From assembly GCA_963974915.1 (NCBI GenBank), contig CAXBES010000001.1:248001-312000 (forward strand): DNA of 64,000 nt, given 5' to 3'. The position numbers and the translations under genes were made by a program. The DNA is from CAXBES01 sp963974915 (GTDB taxonomy: Bacteria > Bacteroidota > Bacteroidia > Flavobacteriales > Flavobacteriaceae). This document shows, piece after piece, positions 27,099 to 36,578 of this stretch. A model generated the notes under the pieces. That model saw only the letters and a program-made list of their open reading frames with translations. It did not search any database and was not told where the DNA came from. Position 1 is the first letter of the stretch. Each line of letters opens with the position of its first letter.

Positions 27099-28106
27099 AT
27101 GAAAAACTTTTTAATTGCGTTTTCTGTTTTTCTAGTTTGGTCATTTTTTGGCCTTTGGCTCTATTCGTGGTTTGAATCTGAAGAAAAAGTATTAAATAAA
27201 GCTTCGGAAATTGCCGAAAATAATGTCGCAGATTCTACGAAACCTACTTTAGAAAACGATGAACCAATTGATATTGATTTTGAAGAAGGAAGTATCATTT
27301 CTAAAGACAGTCTTTCGACTTCCGAAAAGGTTTCCGAAGAAATTATTTCCGAAGATATCGTTGTAAATTACTCTTTTCAAGCACTAAACGAAGAAGGAGA
27401 CATAATTTTTAAGTTTTCAGAAGGAACAACTTTTAAAAAAAACAGCGCCGATGTGATCGTCTCTAAATCGGCAATTGACTATAAGTACAAGATAAATTCG
27501 TATTTGCTGGAACATCCGGATAAAGAAGTACAAATCAATTCTTTATACGGAGCTTCAGAAAATTTCGATTCGCCCAATTTAGGTGTCCAACGTGGCGAAA
27601 AGATTAAAAAAGCCCTTGTAGAAATTGGAATTCCCGCCGAAAAAATTGTGATAAAGCCTGTAATTAAGGGAATCGATTTTGACGAGAACAATATTTTTAA
27701 GAATAGTATTTCGTTTTCGTTTAAACCTTTAGACGAAGAAAGAATCAGTGATTTAAAAACGAAACTCCCAGAGCCTAAGATCGTGTACCCAAGATTTTCA
27801 AACTCCGGTATCCTGATCAATCAAAATTTGAAAAATCTCTTTACAGAAATAAAAGAATTATCAAAGAATAATCCCGATTTGAAAGTTGAGATCATTGGAC
27901 ACACGGATAATATAGGGAGTAGCATAGACAATTATAAAATGGGGTTAAATTATGCAAAGCAGGTGCTTTGGTATTTGACCGCCAAAGGAGCGATTGATAA
28001 GGCAAATATTAAATCCACTTCCAGAGGAGAAGAAGAACCCATAGACACAAACAATTCGGAGCGTGGCAGAAATGCAAATCGTAGAATTGAGGTAATATTT
28101 TATTAG
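27099..28106 (+). CDS. OmpA-family C-terminal domain protein with membrane anchor
   Basis: 335 residues. One N-terminal membrane helix (about 4-21, ending LYSWFESEEKV) is followed by a long Glu/Asp/Ser-rich linker (about 25-110) and a first poorly conserved OmpA-like unit near 110-205. The C-terminal OmpA peptidoglycan-binding domain has SNSGILINQ near 235, GHTDNIGSS near 267 and the terminal SERGRNANRRIEVIFY signature. It would bind peptidoglycan while anchored in the inner membrane, a MotB-like arrangement without a motor partner here. The following gene, 6 bases on, is another single-helix membrane protein, so the two probably cooperate. Confidence 0.87.
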   Translation: MKNFLIAFSVFLVWSFFGLWLYSWFESEEKVLNKASEIAENNVADSTKPTLENDEPIDIDFEEGSIISKDSLSTSEKVSEEIISEDIVVNYSFQALNEEGDIIFKFSEGTTFKKNSADVIVSKSAIDYKYKINSYLLEHPDKEVQINSLYGASENFDSPNLGVQRGEKIKKALVEIGIPAEKIVIKPVIKGIDFDENNIFKNSISFSFKPLDEERISDLKTKLPEPKIVYPRFSNSGILINQNLKNLFTEIKELSKNNPDLKVEIIGHTDNIGSSIDNYKMGLNYAKQVLWYLTAKGAIDKANIKSTSRGEEEPIDTNNSERGRNANRRIEVIFY

Positions 28107-28112
28107 ATTTTA

Positions 28113-28682
28113 ATGACAGAACTAACCAATTTTATACACTCATTACCCGAATATGTCGGGATTCTGCTATTGATGTTTAGTACATTTTTAATAGGGTATT
28201 TTTCGGCCTCATGGTTTCAAAAATCGAAATACAGAGCTTTGATTGAAAGACTTAAAAAACAGGTGAATGAAGCCATTGTAAATAAGAATGTCAATGATAT
28301 CGACACAATTTTCACCGAAATAAGACCAAAGATCGTAGAAGTTGTTAAGGAAACTCAGGGAGAAATAAGGATTTCCGATCCTGAAAAGACTGCTGAAAAA
28401 GCTCGTACTAGCTATGTTAGCTACAATAAAAAAACTCCCGAGTTAGATTTTGACAGTTTTGGTTATGCCGATTCCCACAACAAAGATAATCTGACGCTAA
28501 TACAGGGAGTGGGACCTTATATTGAGCAAAAACTGAACGAGATCGGGATTTATAATTACGATCAAATTAGCCGACTTAAAGAGCCTGATATCCGTATAAT
28601 AACCGATCTTATAGACTTTTTCCCCGGGCGCATCCAGCGTGACAATTGGGTTGGTCAGGCAGAAGCACTCAAAGAACACTAA
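28113..28682 (+). CDS. Membrane-anchored helix-hairpin-helix protein
   Basis: 189 residues. One membrane helix (about 14-33, ending in ASWFQKSKYRAL) leads to a coiled-coil-prone helix (about 36-90). The C-terminal domain from about 125 contains a helix-hairpin-helix motif, LTLIQGVGPYIEQKLNEIGI, as in the predicted flap-endonuclease-1-like 5' nuclease group (COG3743). The motif binds DNA non-specifically in most families, but in membrane-anchored forms the true ligand is unknown and no catalytic residues are seen. It lies 6 bases after the OmpA-domain gene and 12 bases before the symporter gene. Confidence 0.82.
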   Translation: MTELTNFIHSLPEYVGILLLMFSTFLIGYFSASWFQKSKYRALIERLKKQVNEAIVNKNVNDIDTIFTEIRPKIVEVVKETQGEIRISDPEKTAEKARTSYVSYNKKTPELDFDSFGYADSHNKDNLTLIQGVGPYIEQKLNEIGIYNYDQISRLKEPDIRIITDLIDFFPGRIQRDNWVGQAEALKEH

Positions 28683-28694
28683 AATCTTAAATCT

Positions 28695-30422
28695 GTGAAA
28701 TTAGCTACACTCGATTGGGTTCTTATCATATTCTTTTTTGCTGTATTCCTAGTCATAGGAATCGTTGTAGCCAAAAAAGCAGGTAAAAACACGCAAGAAT
28801 TCTTTCTTTCGGGCCGAAATATGCCATGGTGGCTATTAGGAATATCGATGGTCGCAACCACTTTTGCCGCTGATACTCCGGGTTTAGTAACCGAATTGGT
28901 TAGACAAAATGGTGTATCCGGGAATTGGGTTTGGTGGGCTATGTTGCTCACCGGAATGCTAACTGTATTCTTTTATGCCAAACTCTGGCGTAAATCGGGT
29001 ATCAATACCGATCTAGAATTCTACGAACTACGGTACTCCGGTCGATCTGCAAGTTTCCTAAGAGGGTTTAGAGCTATATATCTTGGAGTGATCTTTAATG
29101 TAATCACAATGGCAGGTGTTTGTCTGGCCGGTGCAAAGATTGCCAACATTTTACTAGGCATTTCACAGGAGGAAGCACTTCTCTATTCTTCAATAATTGT
29201 GGTTATTTACTCTTCCTTAGGCGGACTGAAAGGCGTTTTAATTACAGACCTCATTCAATTTATTATTGCAATGGTAGGCTCAGTATGGGCAACAATTTAT
29301 ATTGTAAACCTGCCCGAAATTGGTGGCTTACAAAACCTGTTACAAAATGAAAACGTAGTTGGAAAACTCAACATACTGCCAGATTTTTCTAATACCGAAA
29401 TGCTAATAACATTGTTTATCATTCCGTTCGCTGTTCAATGGTGGTCCACATGGTATCCGGGTGCCGAGCCCGGTGGAGGAGGTTATATCGCTCAGCGAAT
29501 GCTCGCAGCTAAGGATGAGAAGAATGCAACCTTAGCAACCTTACTATTTAATTTTGCACATTATGCCGTTCGCCCGTGGCCATGGATTTTGGTTGGTTTG
29601 GCGTCGTTAGTAATTTATCCAAGCCTGGAAAGTATTACTACGGCTTTTCCCGGTTTAAGCGAAGAAATGCATGGACATGATGTCGCATATGCCGCCATGA
29701 TGACCTATTTACCTGCAGGTCTTATTGGTATTGTCCTTACTTCGCTAATCGCCGCGTTTATGAGTACTATTTCAACGCAACTTAATTGGGGAAGTTCATA
29801 CATTGTAAATGATTTCTACGGAAGATTTATCAATAGATCTGCCACTGAAAAGCAAAAGGTACTCATTGGAAGAATCGCAACAGTGTTACTCATGTTATGT
29901 GCCGCATTGTTTTCATTTTATATAAAATCGGCCAAAGATGTCTTCGACCTACTTTTACAAATTGGAGCAGGAACGGGTCTGTTATTTATCTTGAGATGGT
30001 TTTGGAAGCGAATAAACCCATATAGCGAAATAGCAGCAATGGTTATTTCGTTCCTTATTGCTGTTTTCTTTTTTGTAAATGGAAAGCTGGAAACACCCTG
30101 GATAGAACTAGCCGGTTATTGGCAATTAATAATTGGTGTAGCTGTAACAACCTTGGGATGGATCGTAGTGACATTAATTACACGTCCTTCAAATAAGGAA
30201 ACAATTGATAATTTTGAGGTATTGGTCTTTGGGAAAGAGGGAAAATTTTACAATATCAACTATAAAATTTTAGCGTTCTTTTTGGGGATTATTGGGACGT
30301 ATAGTTTTCTTTTTGCCACCGGTTATTTTATCTACGGAAACACCATCCCGGCAATCATACTTTCTATCATAACATTTATTTGCGCAGTCACCTTATTAAA
30401 AATATGGGTGAAAATAAAATAA
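28695..30422 (+). CDS. Sodium:solute symporter family transporter
   Basis: 575 residues starting at GTG, with about 13 membrane helices. The sodium/solute symporter fold is evident from FLSGRNMPWWLLGISMVATTFAADTPG at 35-61 and the gating region SSYIVNDFYGRF near 370. The substrate is unknown; the wider family moves sugars, proline, pantothenate, sialic acid and others with Na+. A Trp-rich FAVQWWSTWYPGAEPGGGGY stretch near 245 may line the substrate site. It is last in the OmpA/HhH cluster and is followed by a terminator at 30447-30475. Confidence 0.9.
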   Translation: MKLATLDWVLIIFFFAVFLVIGIVVAKKAGKNTQEFFLSGRNMPWWLLGISMVATTFAADTPGLVTELVRQNGVSGNWVWWAMLLTGMLTVFFYAKLWRKSGINTDLEFYELRYSGRSASFLRGFRAIYLGVIFNVITMAGVCLAGAKIANILLGISQEEALLYSSIIVVIYSSLGGLKGVLITDLIQFIIAMVGSVWATIYIVNLPEIGGLQNLLQNENVVGKLNILPDFSNTEMLITLFIIPFAVQWWSTWYPGAEPGGGGYIAQRMLAAKDEKNATLATLLFNFAHYAVRPWPWILVGLASLVIYPSLESITTAFPGLSEEMHGHDVAYAAMMTYLPAGLIGIVLTSLIAAFMSTISTQLNWGSSYIVNDFYGRFINRSATEKQKVLIGRIATVLLMLCAALFSFYIKSAKDVFDLLLQIGAGTGLLFILRWFWKRINPYSEIAAMVISFLIAVFFFVNGKLETPWIELAGYWQLIIGVAVTTLGWIVVTLITRPSNKETIDNFEVLVFGKEGKFYNINYKILAFFLGIIGTYSFLFATGYFIYGNTIPAIILSIITFICAVTLLKIWVKIK

Positions 30423-30446
30423 ATGAAGCAAATATTACTACCAACT

Positions 30447-30475
30447 AAAAGCGCCACTCAAGAAGTGGCGCTTTT
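30447..30475 (+). terminator. Rho-independent terminator
   Basis: A 12-bp perfect stem (AAAAGCGCCACT / AGTGGCGCTTTT) with a five-base loop (CAAGA) follows the symporter gene and runs into T-rich DNA. It could also act from the left for the SPFH gene end at 30494. Confidence 0.85.
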
Positions 30476-30493
30476 TATATATTACATATTATT

Positions 30494-31309
30494 TTAGTTA
30501 TTCCCTAATATAATTGGCAATCCACTGTCGCCGGATCCTATTACAATGACTTTAGAATTCGGAGATTCTGAAAGTTTTAAAGTGGCATCGATTCCTTTAT
30601 CCTGAAGGATCTTATCTGTTAAAGAAGCGCTAAGAATTTTATTAGCATCTGCCTTACCTTTTGCTTCAATGATCACCTTTTCTGCTTCCTTAGCTGCGGT
30701 TACTAGTCTGAATTCGTATTCTAAAGATTCCTGTTCTTGTCTTAATTTACGCTCAATAGCTTCTTTAATAGTAACAGGAAGCGTTACATCCCGTACTAAA
30801 ATATCATTCAGCTGAACAAATTGTTTTGTCAATATCTTTTTGGTTTCAACAAATATCTCATCCTGAATGGCATCTCGTTTGCTGGAATATAATTGTTCAG
30901 GGGTATATCTACCCACTACGCTTCTGGCAGCACTACGTATTGCGGGTTGAATAACACGTTGTAAATAGTTTTCACCAAGCGTTTGGTGCAATTTTCCCAA
31001 ATCGCCCACAACAGGCTGATACCAAACCGAAGCATCAATTTGAATTTCCAGTCCGTTGGAAGATAGCACTTTTAATTTTTCAAATAATTCCTGCTGACGC
31101 ACCTCATAAACGAAAACCTTGTTCCAGGGAGCCACAATATGAAATCCCTCGCCTAAAGGTGGTTGATCTGTTACAACACCTCCTCCAAATGTTTTGTAAA
31201 GTACTCCCGCCTCACCGGAACCTATGGTTACAGCAGATTTAGCCAGTGCAATAATTAACAGAATAGCAACAATAATTATTGGTATTCCAATTTTCGGTAA
31301 TTTTTCCAT
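30494..31309 (-). CDS. SPFH-domain (prohibitin-like) protein
   Basis: 271 residues. An N-terminal membrane helix (about 7-26) is followed by an SPFH domain, with GEAGVLYKTFGGG, SSNGLEIQIDASVWYQ and LRQEQESLEYEFRLVTAAKEAEKVIIEAKG; the last is the long coiled coil that drives oligomerisation. Members form large membrane-associated rings that organise microdomains or protect FtsH-type proteases. Located 17 bases after the vWA-like membrane protein gene, in one leftward unit with fabG. Confidence 0.88.
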   Translation of the reverse strand: MEKLPKIGIPIIIVAILLIIALAKSAVTIGSGEAGVLYKTFGGGVVTDQPPLGEGFHIVAPWNKVFVYEVRQQELFEKLKVLSSNGLEIQIDASVWYQPVVGDLGKLHQTLGENYLQRVIQPAIRSAARSVVGRYTPEQLYSSKRDAIQDEIFVETKKILTKQFVQLNDILVRDVTLPVTIKEAIERKLRQEQESLEYEFRLVTAAKEAEKVIIEAKGKADANKILSASLTDKILQDKGIDATLKLSESPNSKVIVIGSGDSGLPIILGNN

Positions 31310-31326
31310 GATGATTATTTTAAGTG

Positions 31327-33360
31327 TTATATGAGTCCGTTATATTTTCTTATGAACCACTCCAGCGCAAGTGAGAGAATAATTAGCGCCAATAGATATT
31401 TCCAATCGATTAAAGGTACTACTTTTTCCTCGCTTTTTTGAATGGATTGAAACCTTTCGTCGTTCATTAGTGTGTCAATTAGCAATTCCGTTTCGGTACT
31501 AAAAAAGGCCTTTCCATTTGTATTAGTCGCCACCCTTTGCAACTTCGTTACATTAGCGTTGAGAAATTGTTGTTCAACGTTGAATTCCAGTATGGTAAAG
31601 CTTCCGCTTCTTGAAACTGCTTCATCTCTTACCGAAACCGTGTACGTATAATTACCTTGTGGAAGATTACTAAGATCTACTTCATAGAAGTTATTCTTTA
31701 GCAACATTGGAAAAACGGTTCGTTTTTCTGTTTCAGTATTTAATACAGTAATTGTAAGAGATGCTCTTGAATCGAAAACAAAATTCTGATCAAAATATTG
31801 AGCCGCAATTCGTACTTGATTATTGTTGTAGTAAAAGGTTTCATTACTTACCTCCAACCTACTTCGTCTTTTATTAGATGCCAGATATTGGATCATTTTC
31901 CCAATAAAATTATCGAATTCTTTAAAACTGTTCGTATCCAGATACGCTTGTGCTCTCCACTTCCAAATTCCTTCCCCATCCCAGATAGCATCTCGTCTAC
32001 CGTTTAATTCCATGGTAGCCAGCATATCGCTTTCGCTAATAAATCCGTCTATTACCTGTTCCAGAATAACGTCATGCGGGACAGTAACTGTTAAGGAGCC
32101 AAATAGCGTTTTTAGGGGTCGCATTCCTTCAAAGCCTATGTTCTCTATTGCAAACGAACCGTAGTTTGGGTTTAATAATCCAAGGACATCTTCAGTTTGA
32201 TTAGTCACTTCCTTATTATAATTGTTTTGAGCCGAATTTAAGAAGTTCCAATCGGTTTGTAACCCGGTTAATACAAAAGTATTTTTCCCTAATTTTTCAA
32301 TTTCGGAATAAATAGAAGCAAAACTTCTATCCGGCTGATATAGAATTATTAGTTGATAATCGTTTAATACTGAAACACTCTCAGTCGGGCTTTTTACCGT
32401 TACTGTTCGTTGCTCGTTAGCGACAATAGAATTTTTAAGTGCCCCAATATCCGGATGCACCAAATTGCTCACTATTAACACATTAGTTGCTTGATCTATT
32501 ACTTCAACAGCGAATAATTTTGCGTTATTGGTTTTGTTTTTTTCATCATCAATAGGAAGAATTTCTGCGGTATATTTTTGAAGTCCAACAGTGGATGCAG
32601 GGAGTGTGAATGACGGTGTTTTTGTATTCGCGGTTTCTGAAAACGAAACATTTTCTCTGTAGACAATACTGTTTCCTTGTCTTACCACAAATTGAGAGCT
32701 AATATTTGTGTTTCCATTATACACCAAAATAGCTTCAACCGGGAATTGATTTTTTAGAAATGCGTATCGGTTCGTATTTAATTGCTCTAATTTTAAATCG
32801 GTGTACTTCACCGAATCCCCAAGAATAACAGGAAACAATTTATTTTTAAATGTATTTACCGAAAATTCATAGTCTGATCCTAAGGTTTGATTTCCATCTG
32901 TTATAACTATGGTAGGTGCAATATCACTCTTAAAAAGCTGATTTGTAGCGTTTATCGCTTTAGATATATTCGTGTTTTTTTCTAAAAATGTTAGGGTATC
33001 ATTTGAATTAAGTTCATTTCCGAAGGAAAAAAAAGAAATATCGAATTTATCGTTTAAGTCGTCGTTATTCTTTAACTGCTGAAGGGTTCGTTGTAAATTT
33101 TCAACCTGATTTAACTCCGTTATAGAAACCGAATTATCTAGAAGGACGGGAAGTTTGGGTTTTTCAATCGTATAAGTTTCACTTTTAAACTTCGGATTGA
33201 TAAGAAGCAGTAAAATTGAAAAAAGGGTAATAAATCGTAGAATTCCGAAGAGCCATCGAAATGACCCTTGGTATTTAGATTTGTACCCATACATAAAAAG
33301 AGCCAGCCCCAGAGCAACTACGGCGGCAATAATTATATAAAGAATGATATCTGCAGACAT
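31327..33360 (-). CDS. Large membrane protein with vWA-like domain
   Basis: 677 residues: two N-terminal helices (about 4-24 and 34-58) and one C-terminal helix (about 653-672). The first soluble domain starts with VLLDNSVSITE, a partial MIDAS (DxSxS) motif of von Willebrand A domains, and continues with PTIVITDGNQT, the third metal motif. The remainder is beta-rich, resembling BatA/BatB-neighbour proteins or glutamine-amidotransferase-like membrane proteins of Bacteroidota, and probably faces the periplasm. The role is unknown. It is 7 bases after fabG and 17 before the SPFH gene. Confidence 0.75.
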   Translation of the reverse strand: MSADIILYIIIAAVVALGLALFMYGYKSKYQGSFRWLFGILRFITLFSILLLLINPKFKSETYTIEKPKLPVLLDNSVSITELNQVENLQRTLQQLKNNDDLNDKFDISFFSFGNELNSNDTLTFLEKNTNISKAINATNQLFKSDIAPTIVITDGNQTLGSDYEFSVNTFKNKLFPVILGDSVKYTDLKLEQLNTNRYAFLKNQFPVEAILVYNGNTNISSQFVVRQGNSIVYRENVSFSETANTKTPSFTLPASTVGLQKYTAEILPIDDEKNKTNNAKLFAVEVIDQATNVLIVSNLVHPDIGALKNSIVANEQRTVTVKSPTESVSVLNDYQLIILYQPDRSFASIYSEIEKLGKNTFVLTGLQTDWNFLNSAQNNYNKEVTNQTEDVLGLLNPNYGSFAIENIGFEGMRPLKTLFGSLTVTVPHDVILEQVIDGFISESDMLATMELNGRRDAIWDGEGIWKWRAQAYLDTNSFKEFDNFIGKMIQYLASNKRRSRLEVSNETFYYNNNQVRIAAQYFDQNFVFDSRASLTITVLNTETEKRTVFPMLLKNNFYEVDLSNLPQGNYTYTVSVRDEAVSRSGSFTILEFNVEQQFLNANVTKLQRVATNTNGKAFFSTETELLIDTLMNDERFQSIQKSEEKVVPLIDWKYLLALIILSLALEWFIRKYNGLI

Positions 33361-33367
33361 TAAAAGG

Positions 33368-34114
33368 TTAAGTTAGCATCCCCCCATCCACATTCATTAC
33401 CTGTCCGGTAACGTAGGCAGATAGATCACTCGCAAGGAATACGCAAGCGTTGGCAATGTCTTCCGGAGTTCCACCGCGCTTAAGTGGGATGGCATCTCTC
33501 CAACTTTGAACTGTAGCCTCATCGAGTTTCCCTGTCATTTCTGTTTCAATAAAACCAGGGGCGATTACATTAGAACGAATATTTCTGGATCCTAGTTCCA
33601 GGGCTACAGATTTTGAAAAACCAATAATTCCAGCTTTCGATGCTGCGTAATTAGTTTGACCCGCATTACCTTTCACACCCACCACCGAACTCATATTAAT
33701 AATAGAGCCATTACGCTGTTTTAACATAGTGCGTTGCACCGCTTTGGTCATATTGAATACAGATTTCAGGTTTACTTCAACTACTTTGTCAAAGTCTTCC
33801 TCAGACATTCTCATAAGCAAATTATCCTTTGTGATTCCGGCATTATTGACAAGAATATCGATACTATCAAAATCTTCAAGAACCTGAGCTATTAGATGTT
33901 CAGAGTCTGAAAAACTTGCTGCATCACTTTTATAACCTTTTATTTTGACACCTAAGTTAGAAAGTTGTTTTTCGAGCTCATCGGCAGCAGCAGATGAAGA
34001 ACTGTAAGTAAATGCTACATTTGCTCCATGTTTGGCGAATATTTCCACGATACCTTTTCCAATACCACGGCTTCCTCCAGTGACAATGGCTGTTTTACCT
34101 TCTAATAATTTCAT
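33368..34114 (-). CDS. fabG: 3-oxoacyl-[acyl-carrier-protein] reductase
   Basis: 248 residues with a textbook FabG profile: cofactor motif VTGGSRGIGKG at 11-21, NNAG at 90-93, Ser143, Tyr156 and Lys160 (YAASK), and the C-terminal YVTGQVMNVDGGM. It reduces 3-oxoacyl-ACP with NADPH in fatty acid synthesis. This is the better FabG candidate in the window; the SDR at 402-1127 is more divergent. It heads a leftward unit with the vWA-like and SPFH genes and lies downstream of the sucD terminator. Confidence 0.92.
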   Translation of the reverse strand: MKLLEGKTAIVTGGSRGIGKGIVEIFAKHGANVAFTYSSSSAAADELEKQLSNLGVKIKGYKSDAASFSDSEHLIAQVLEDFDSIDILVNNAGITKDNLLMRMSEEDFDKVVEVNLKSVFNMTKAVQRTMLKQRNGSIINMSSVVGVKGNAGQTNYAASKAGIIGFSKSVALELGSRNIRSNVIAPGFIETEMTGKLDEATVQSWRDAIPLKRGGTPEDIANACVFLASDLSAYVTGQVMNVDGGMLT

Positions 34115-34170
34115 AAGGGACTATAATTTTAAACAAACCAAATATAACAAATCGTTATGGCTTCTCCATA

Positions 34171-34206
34171 AAAAAAGCCCTGTGTTTTTCACAGGGCTTT
34201 TTTTAT
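34171..34206 (-). terminator. Terminator of sucD
   Basis: Stem GCCCTGTG / CACAGGGC (34177-34184 and 34190-34197) with a five-T loop, flanked by A and T runs, between sucD and fabG. On the minus strand it is followed by a T-tract. Confidence 0.82.
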
Positions 34207-34218
34207 TATATTGAATGA

Positions 34219-35091
34219 TTATGCCAACACTTCTGCGACTTTCTTTCCAATTTCTGCAGGAGAATCAACCACATGAATTCCACATTCTCGCATGATCTTC
34301 TTTTTAGCTTGTGCCGTATCATCGCTTCCACCTACAATTGCACCTGCATGACCCATTGTTCGCCCGGCAGGAGCCGTTTCACCGGCAATAAACCCAATGA
34401 TTGGTTTTTTACTTCCACTCGCCTTGTACCAGTTGGCAGCATCAGCTTCTAATTGTCCGCCAATTTCACCTATCATTACCACTGCTTCAGTTTCCGGATC
34501 GTTAATTAGAAGCTCGACAGCTTCTTTTGTAGTAGTTCCAATTATTGGATCTCCTCCAATACCAATTGCAGTAGTAATACCAAGACCTTGTTTTACAACC
34601 TGATCTGCGGCTTCATAAGTTAGGGTTCCGGATTTTGAAACAACACCAACTTTTCCTTTCTTAAATACAAATCCAGGCATTATACCTACTTTCGCTTCTC
34701 CCGGTGTAATAACTCCAGGGCAGTTTGGACCAATTAATCGGCAATCTTTATCTTTTAAATAATCTGCGGCCTTTATCATATCCCCAACAGGAATACCTTC
34801 GGTAATAGTAATAATAACTTTAATACCAGCATTTGCAGCTTCCATAATGGCATCGGCAGCAAAGGCCGGCGGCACAAAAATAATGGTTGTATCGGCTCCG
34901 GTACTTTTTACAGCATCTTCAACTGTGTTAAATACGGGCTTGTCTAAATGTTTTTGACCACCTTTTCCGGGTGTTACTCCACCAACAACGTTGGTACCAT
35001 AGTCGATCATTTGACCCGCATGAAAAGTACCTTCACTACCGGTAAAACCTTGAACAATTATTTTTGAATCTTTATTTACTAAAACACTCAT
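34219..35091 (-). CDS. sucD: Succinate-CoA ligase [ADP-forming] subunit alpha
   Basis: 290 residues, full length. The CoA-binding fold starts with the SKIIVQGFTGSEGTFHAGQM segment. The region IGPNCPGVITPGEAKVGIMPG and the phosphorylated His at 248 (TMGHAGAIVGG) are present. It makes ATP and succinate from succinyl-CoA in the TCA cycle. The beta subunit gene sucC is not adjacent, as is common in this phylum. A TATATTTG -7 element lies at 35185-35192, giving a leader of about 85 bases; it ends at its own terminator. Confidence 0.95.
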   Translation of the reverse strand: MSVLVNKDSKIIVQGFTGSEGTFHAGQMIDYGTNVVGGVTPGKGGQKHLDKPVFNTVEDAVKSTGADTTIIFVPPAFAADAIMEAANAGIKVIITITEGIPVGDMIKAADYLKDKDCRLIGPNCPGVITPGEAKVGIMPGFVFKKGKVGVVSKSGTLTYEAADQVVKQGLGITTAIGIGGDPIIGTTTKEAVELLINDPETEAVVMIGEIGGQLEADAANWYKASGSKKPIIGFIAGETAPAGRTMGHAGAIVGGSDDTAQAKKKIMRECGIHVVDSPAEIGKKVAEVLA

Positions 35092-35219
35092 TGCGTCTGT
35101 TTTCTATTTATTAGTATTTCACTTTATGGATATGATGCTCGAAATAATCAAAATACGATTTGAATTAGTTTCTGAAATCGAGCGCAAATATACTTTATTT
35201 ACAAAAGATTTTAAAGGAT

Positions 35220-35633
35220 TTAGACTTTAACCTTATGGTAAGATTCGTTAGTGTCGTCTTTATCGGTAACCGGCTGACTTACCTGATACCCCCTAAACAA
35301 CATATCGTCTTTGACTTCCCAAATTGCTATAAAATGTGCAATACCAAGTTCTTCGTCCGGGTTTTCTAAAGTTCGGACGTAATACTTATATCTAATTGTA
35401 ACATGGTTATCGTCTGCTAATAAATGACTTACTTCCAGCCTAAGATCTTCATAAGTTCTTTTTATTTCTGAAAAGAACTTATGAAGATCGTCATAGTTCA
35501 TTATTGTAAGTCCGTCGGCACTATTCCATATTAAAATAATTTCAGGGTGAAAATATTGTTCCATCACCGAACTATCTTTTAAAATGTCTGAGCGATAAAA
35601 GGCTCTAACTATTTCCTTAGCATTATTACTCAT
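35220..35633 (-). CDS. NTF2-like/SnoaL-like domain protein
   Basis: 137 residues with the cone-shaped NTF2-like fold pattern: a helical start (NNAKEIVRAFYRSDI), then strands PEIILIWNSADG, LRLEVSHLLADDNHVTIRYKYYV and HFIAIWEVKDDMLFRGYQV. The family includes isomerases, polyketide cyclases and proteins with no known activity; no catalytic set is recognised. The start overlaps the stop of the lpxD-like gene by one base. It is last in the envelope gene cluster. Confidence 0.72.
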   Translation of the reverse strand: MSNNAKEIVRAFYRSDILKDSSVMEQYFHPEIILIWNSADGLTIMNYDDLHKFFSEIKRTYEDLRLEVSHLLADDNHVTIRYKYYVRTLENPDEELGIAHFIAIWEVKDDMLFRGYQVSQPVTDKDDTNESYHKVKV

Positions 35634-36568
35634 TATATTTTATCTAATTTGTCTATTATATCCGGAATTAACCGTATTGAAGCTAATTCTTTATATTTTT
35701 TTCTAAACTCGTCTGCCGGTGTTCCAAAATACGATTTATGACCCGGAAGTGATTTACTCACCCCACTTTGTGCAGAAATAATGGCCTTCTCGCCTATGGT
35801 CACACCACTGGTTATTCCAACTTGCCCCCAAATCGTCACGAAATCTTCTATAAGCACACATCCTGCAATTCCAACTTGAGAAGCAATTAAACATCTTTTA
35901 CCAATTATTGTGTCGTGACCAACATGAACCTGATTATCCAACTTAGATCCTTCTCCTATAATTGTTGAGGCCGAAACACCCTTGTCGATAGTACACAGTG
36001 CTCCAAGATCAACATTATCCTCAATAACAACATTACCTCCACTAATAAGCTTATCAAATTTTTCGGGTCTGTTTTTGTAGTAGAATGCATCGGCTCCTAA
36101 AACAGTTCCTGCATGGATGGTGACGTTATTTCCAATAACGGTGTTATCATAAATACTCACATTTGAGTGAATAACGCAATCCTCTCCAATTTTAACATTG
36201 TTTCCAATAAATACATTTGGTTGAATTACCGTATGTTTCCCAATTATTGCCGAATCTGCAATTACAGCCCTTGCAACTTCAAAGGGTCTAAAATGCTTAG
36301 TAAGTTTATTGAAATCGTTAAAGGGGTCTTCAGAAACAAGTAGTGCCTTTCCTTTCGGGCATTCTACCTGTTTGTTTATAAGAATAATAGTAGCCTGAGA
36401 TTCTAACGCCTTGTCATAATATTTTGGATGATCTACAAAAACAATATCCCCAGGTCTTACCACATGAATTTCGTTCATTCCCAACACCGGAAATTCTGCG
36501 TCACCTACATAATCACAATTAAGGATAGAGGCGATTTGTTCTAGTGTTTGTGGGGTTCGAAATTTCAT
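35633..36568 (-). CDS. Second LpxD-like acyltransferase
   Basis: 311 residues with an LpxD-type N-terminal domain (GMNEIHVVRPGDIVFVDHPKY) and left-handed beta-helix hexapeptide repeats from about 105 to 265. The catalytic His position is retained in the NQVHVGHDTIIG repeat. It is about 30 residues shorter than the lpxD at 39.4 kb and diverges in the loop that reads LGADAFYYKNR instead of VGADGFGF, so it may acylate a different sugar nucleotide. Bacteroidota often have such a paralogue in this cluster. It follows efp by 10 bases. Confidence 0.85.
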   Translation of the reverse strand: MKFRTPQTLEQIASILNCDYVGDAEFPVLGMNEIHVVRPGDIVFVDHPKYYDKALESQATIILINKQVECPKGKALLVSEDPFNDFNKLTKHFRPFEVARAVIADSAIIGKHTVIQPNVFIGNNVKIGEDCVIHSNVSIYDNTVIGNNVTIHAGTVLGADAFYYKNRPEKFDKLISGGNVVIEDNVDLGALCTIDKGVSASTIIGEGSKLDNQVHVGHDTIIGKRCLIASQVGIAGCVLIEDFVTIWGQVGITSGVTIGEKAIISAQSGVSKSLPGHKSYFGTPADEFRKKYKELASIRLIPDIIDKLDKI

Positions 36569-36578
36569 AAAACCATTA

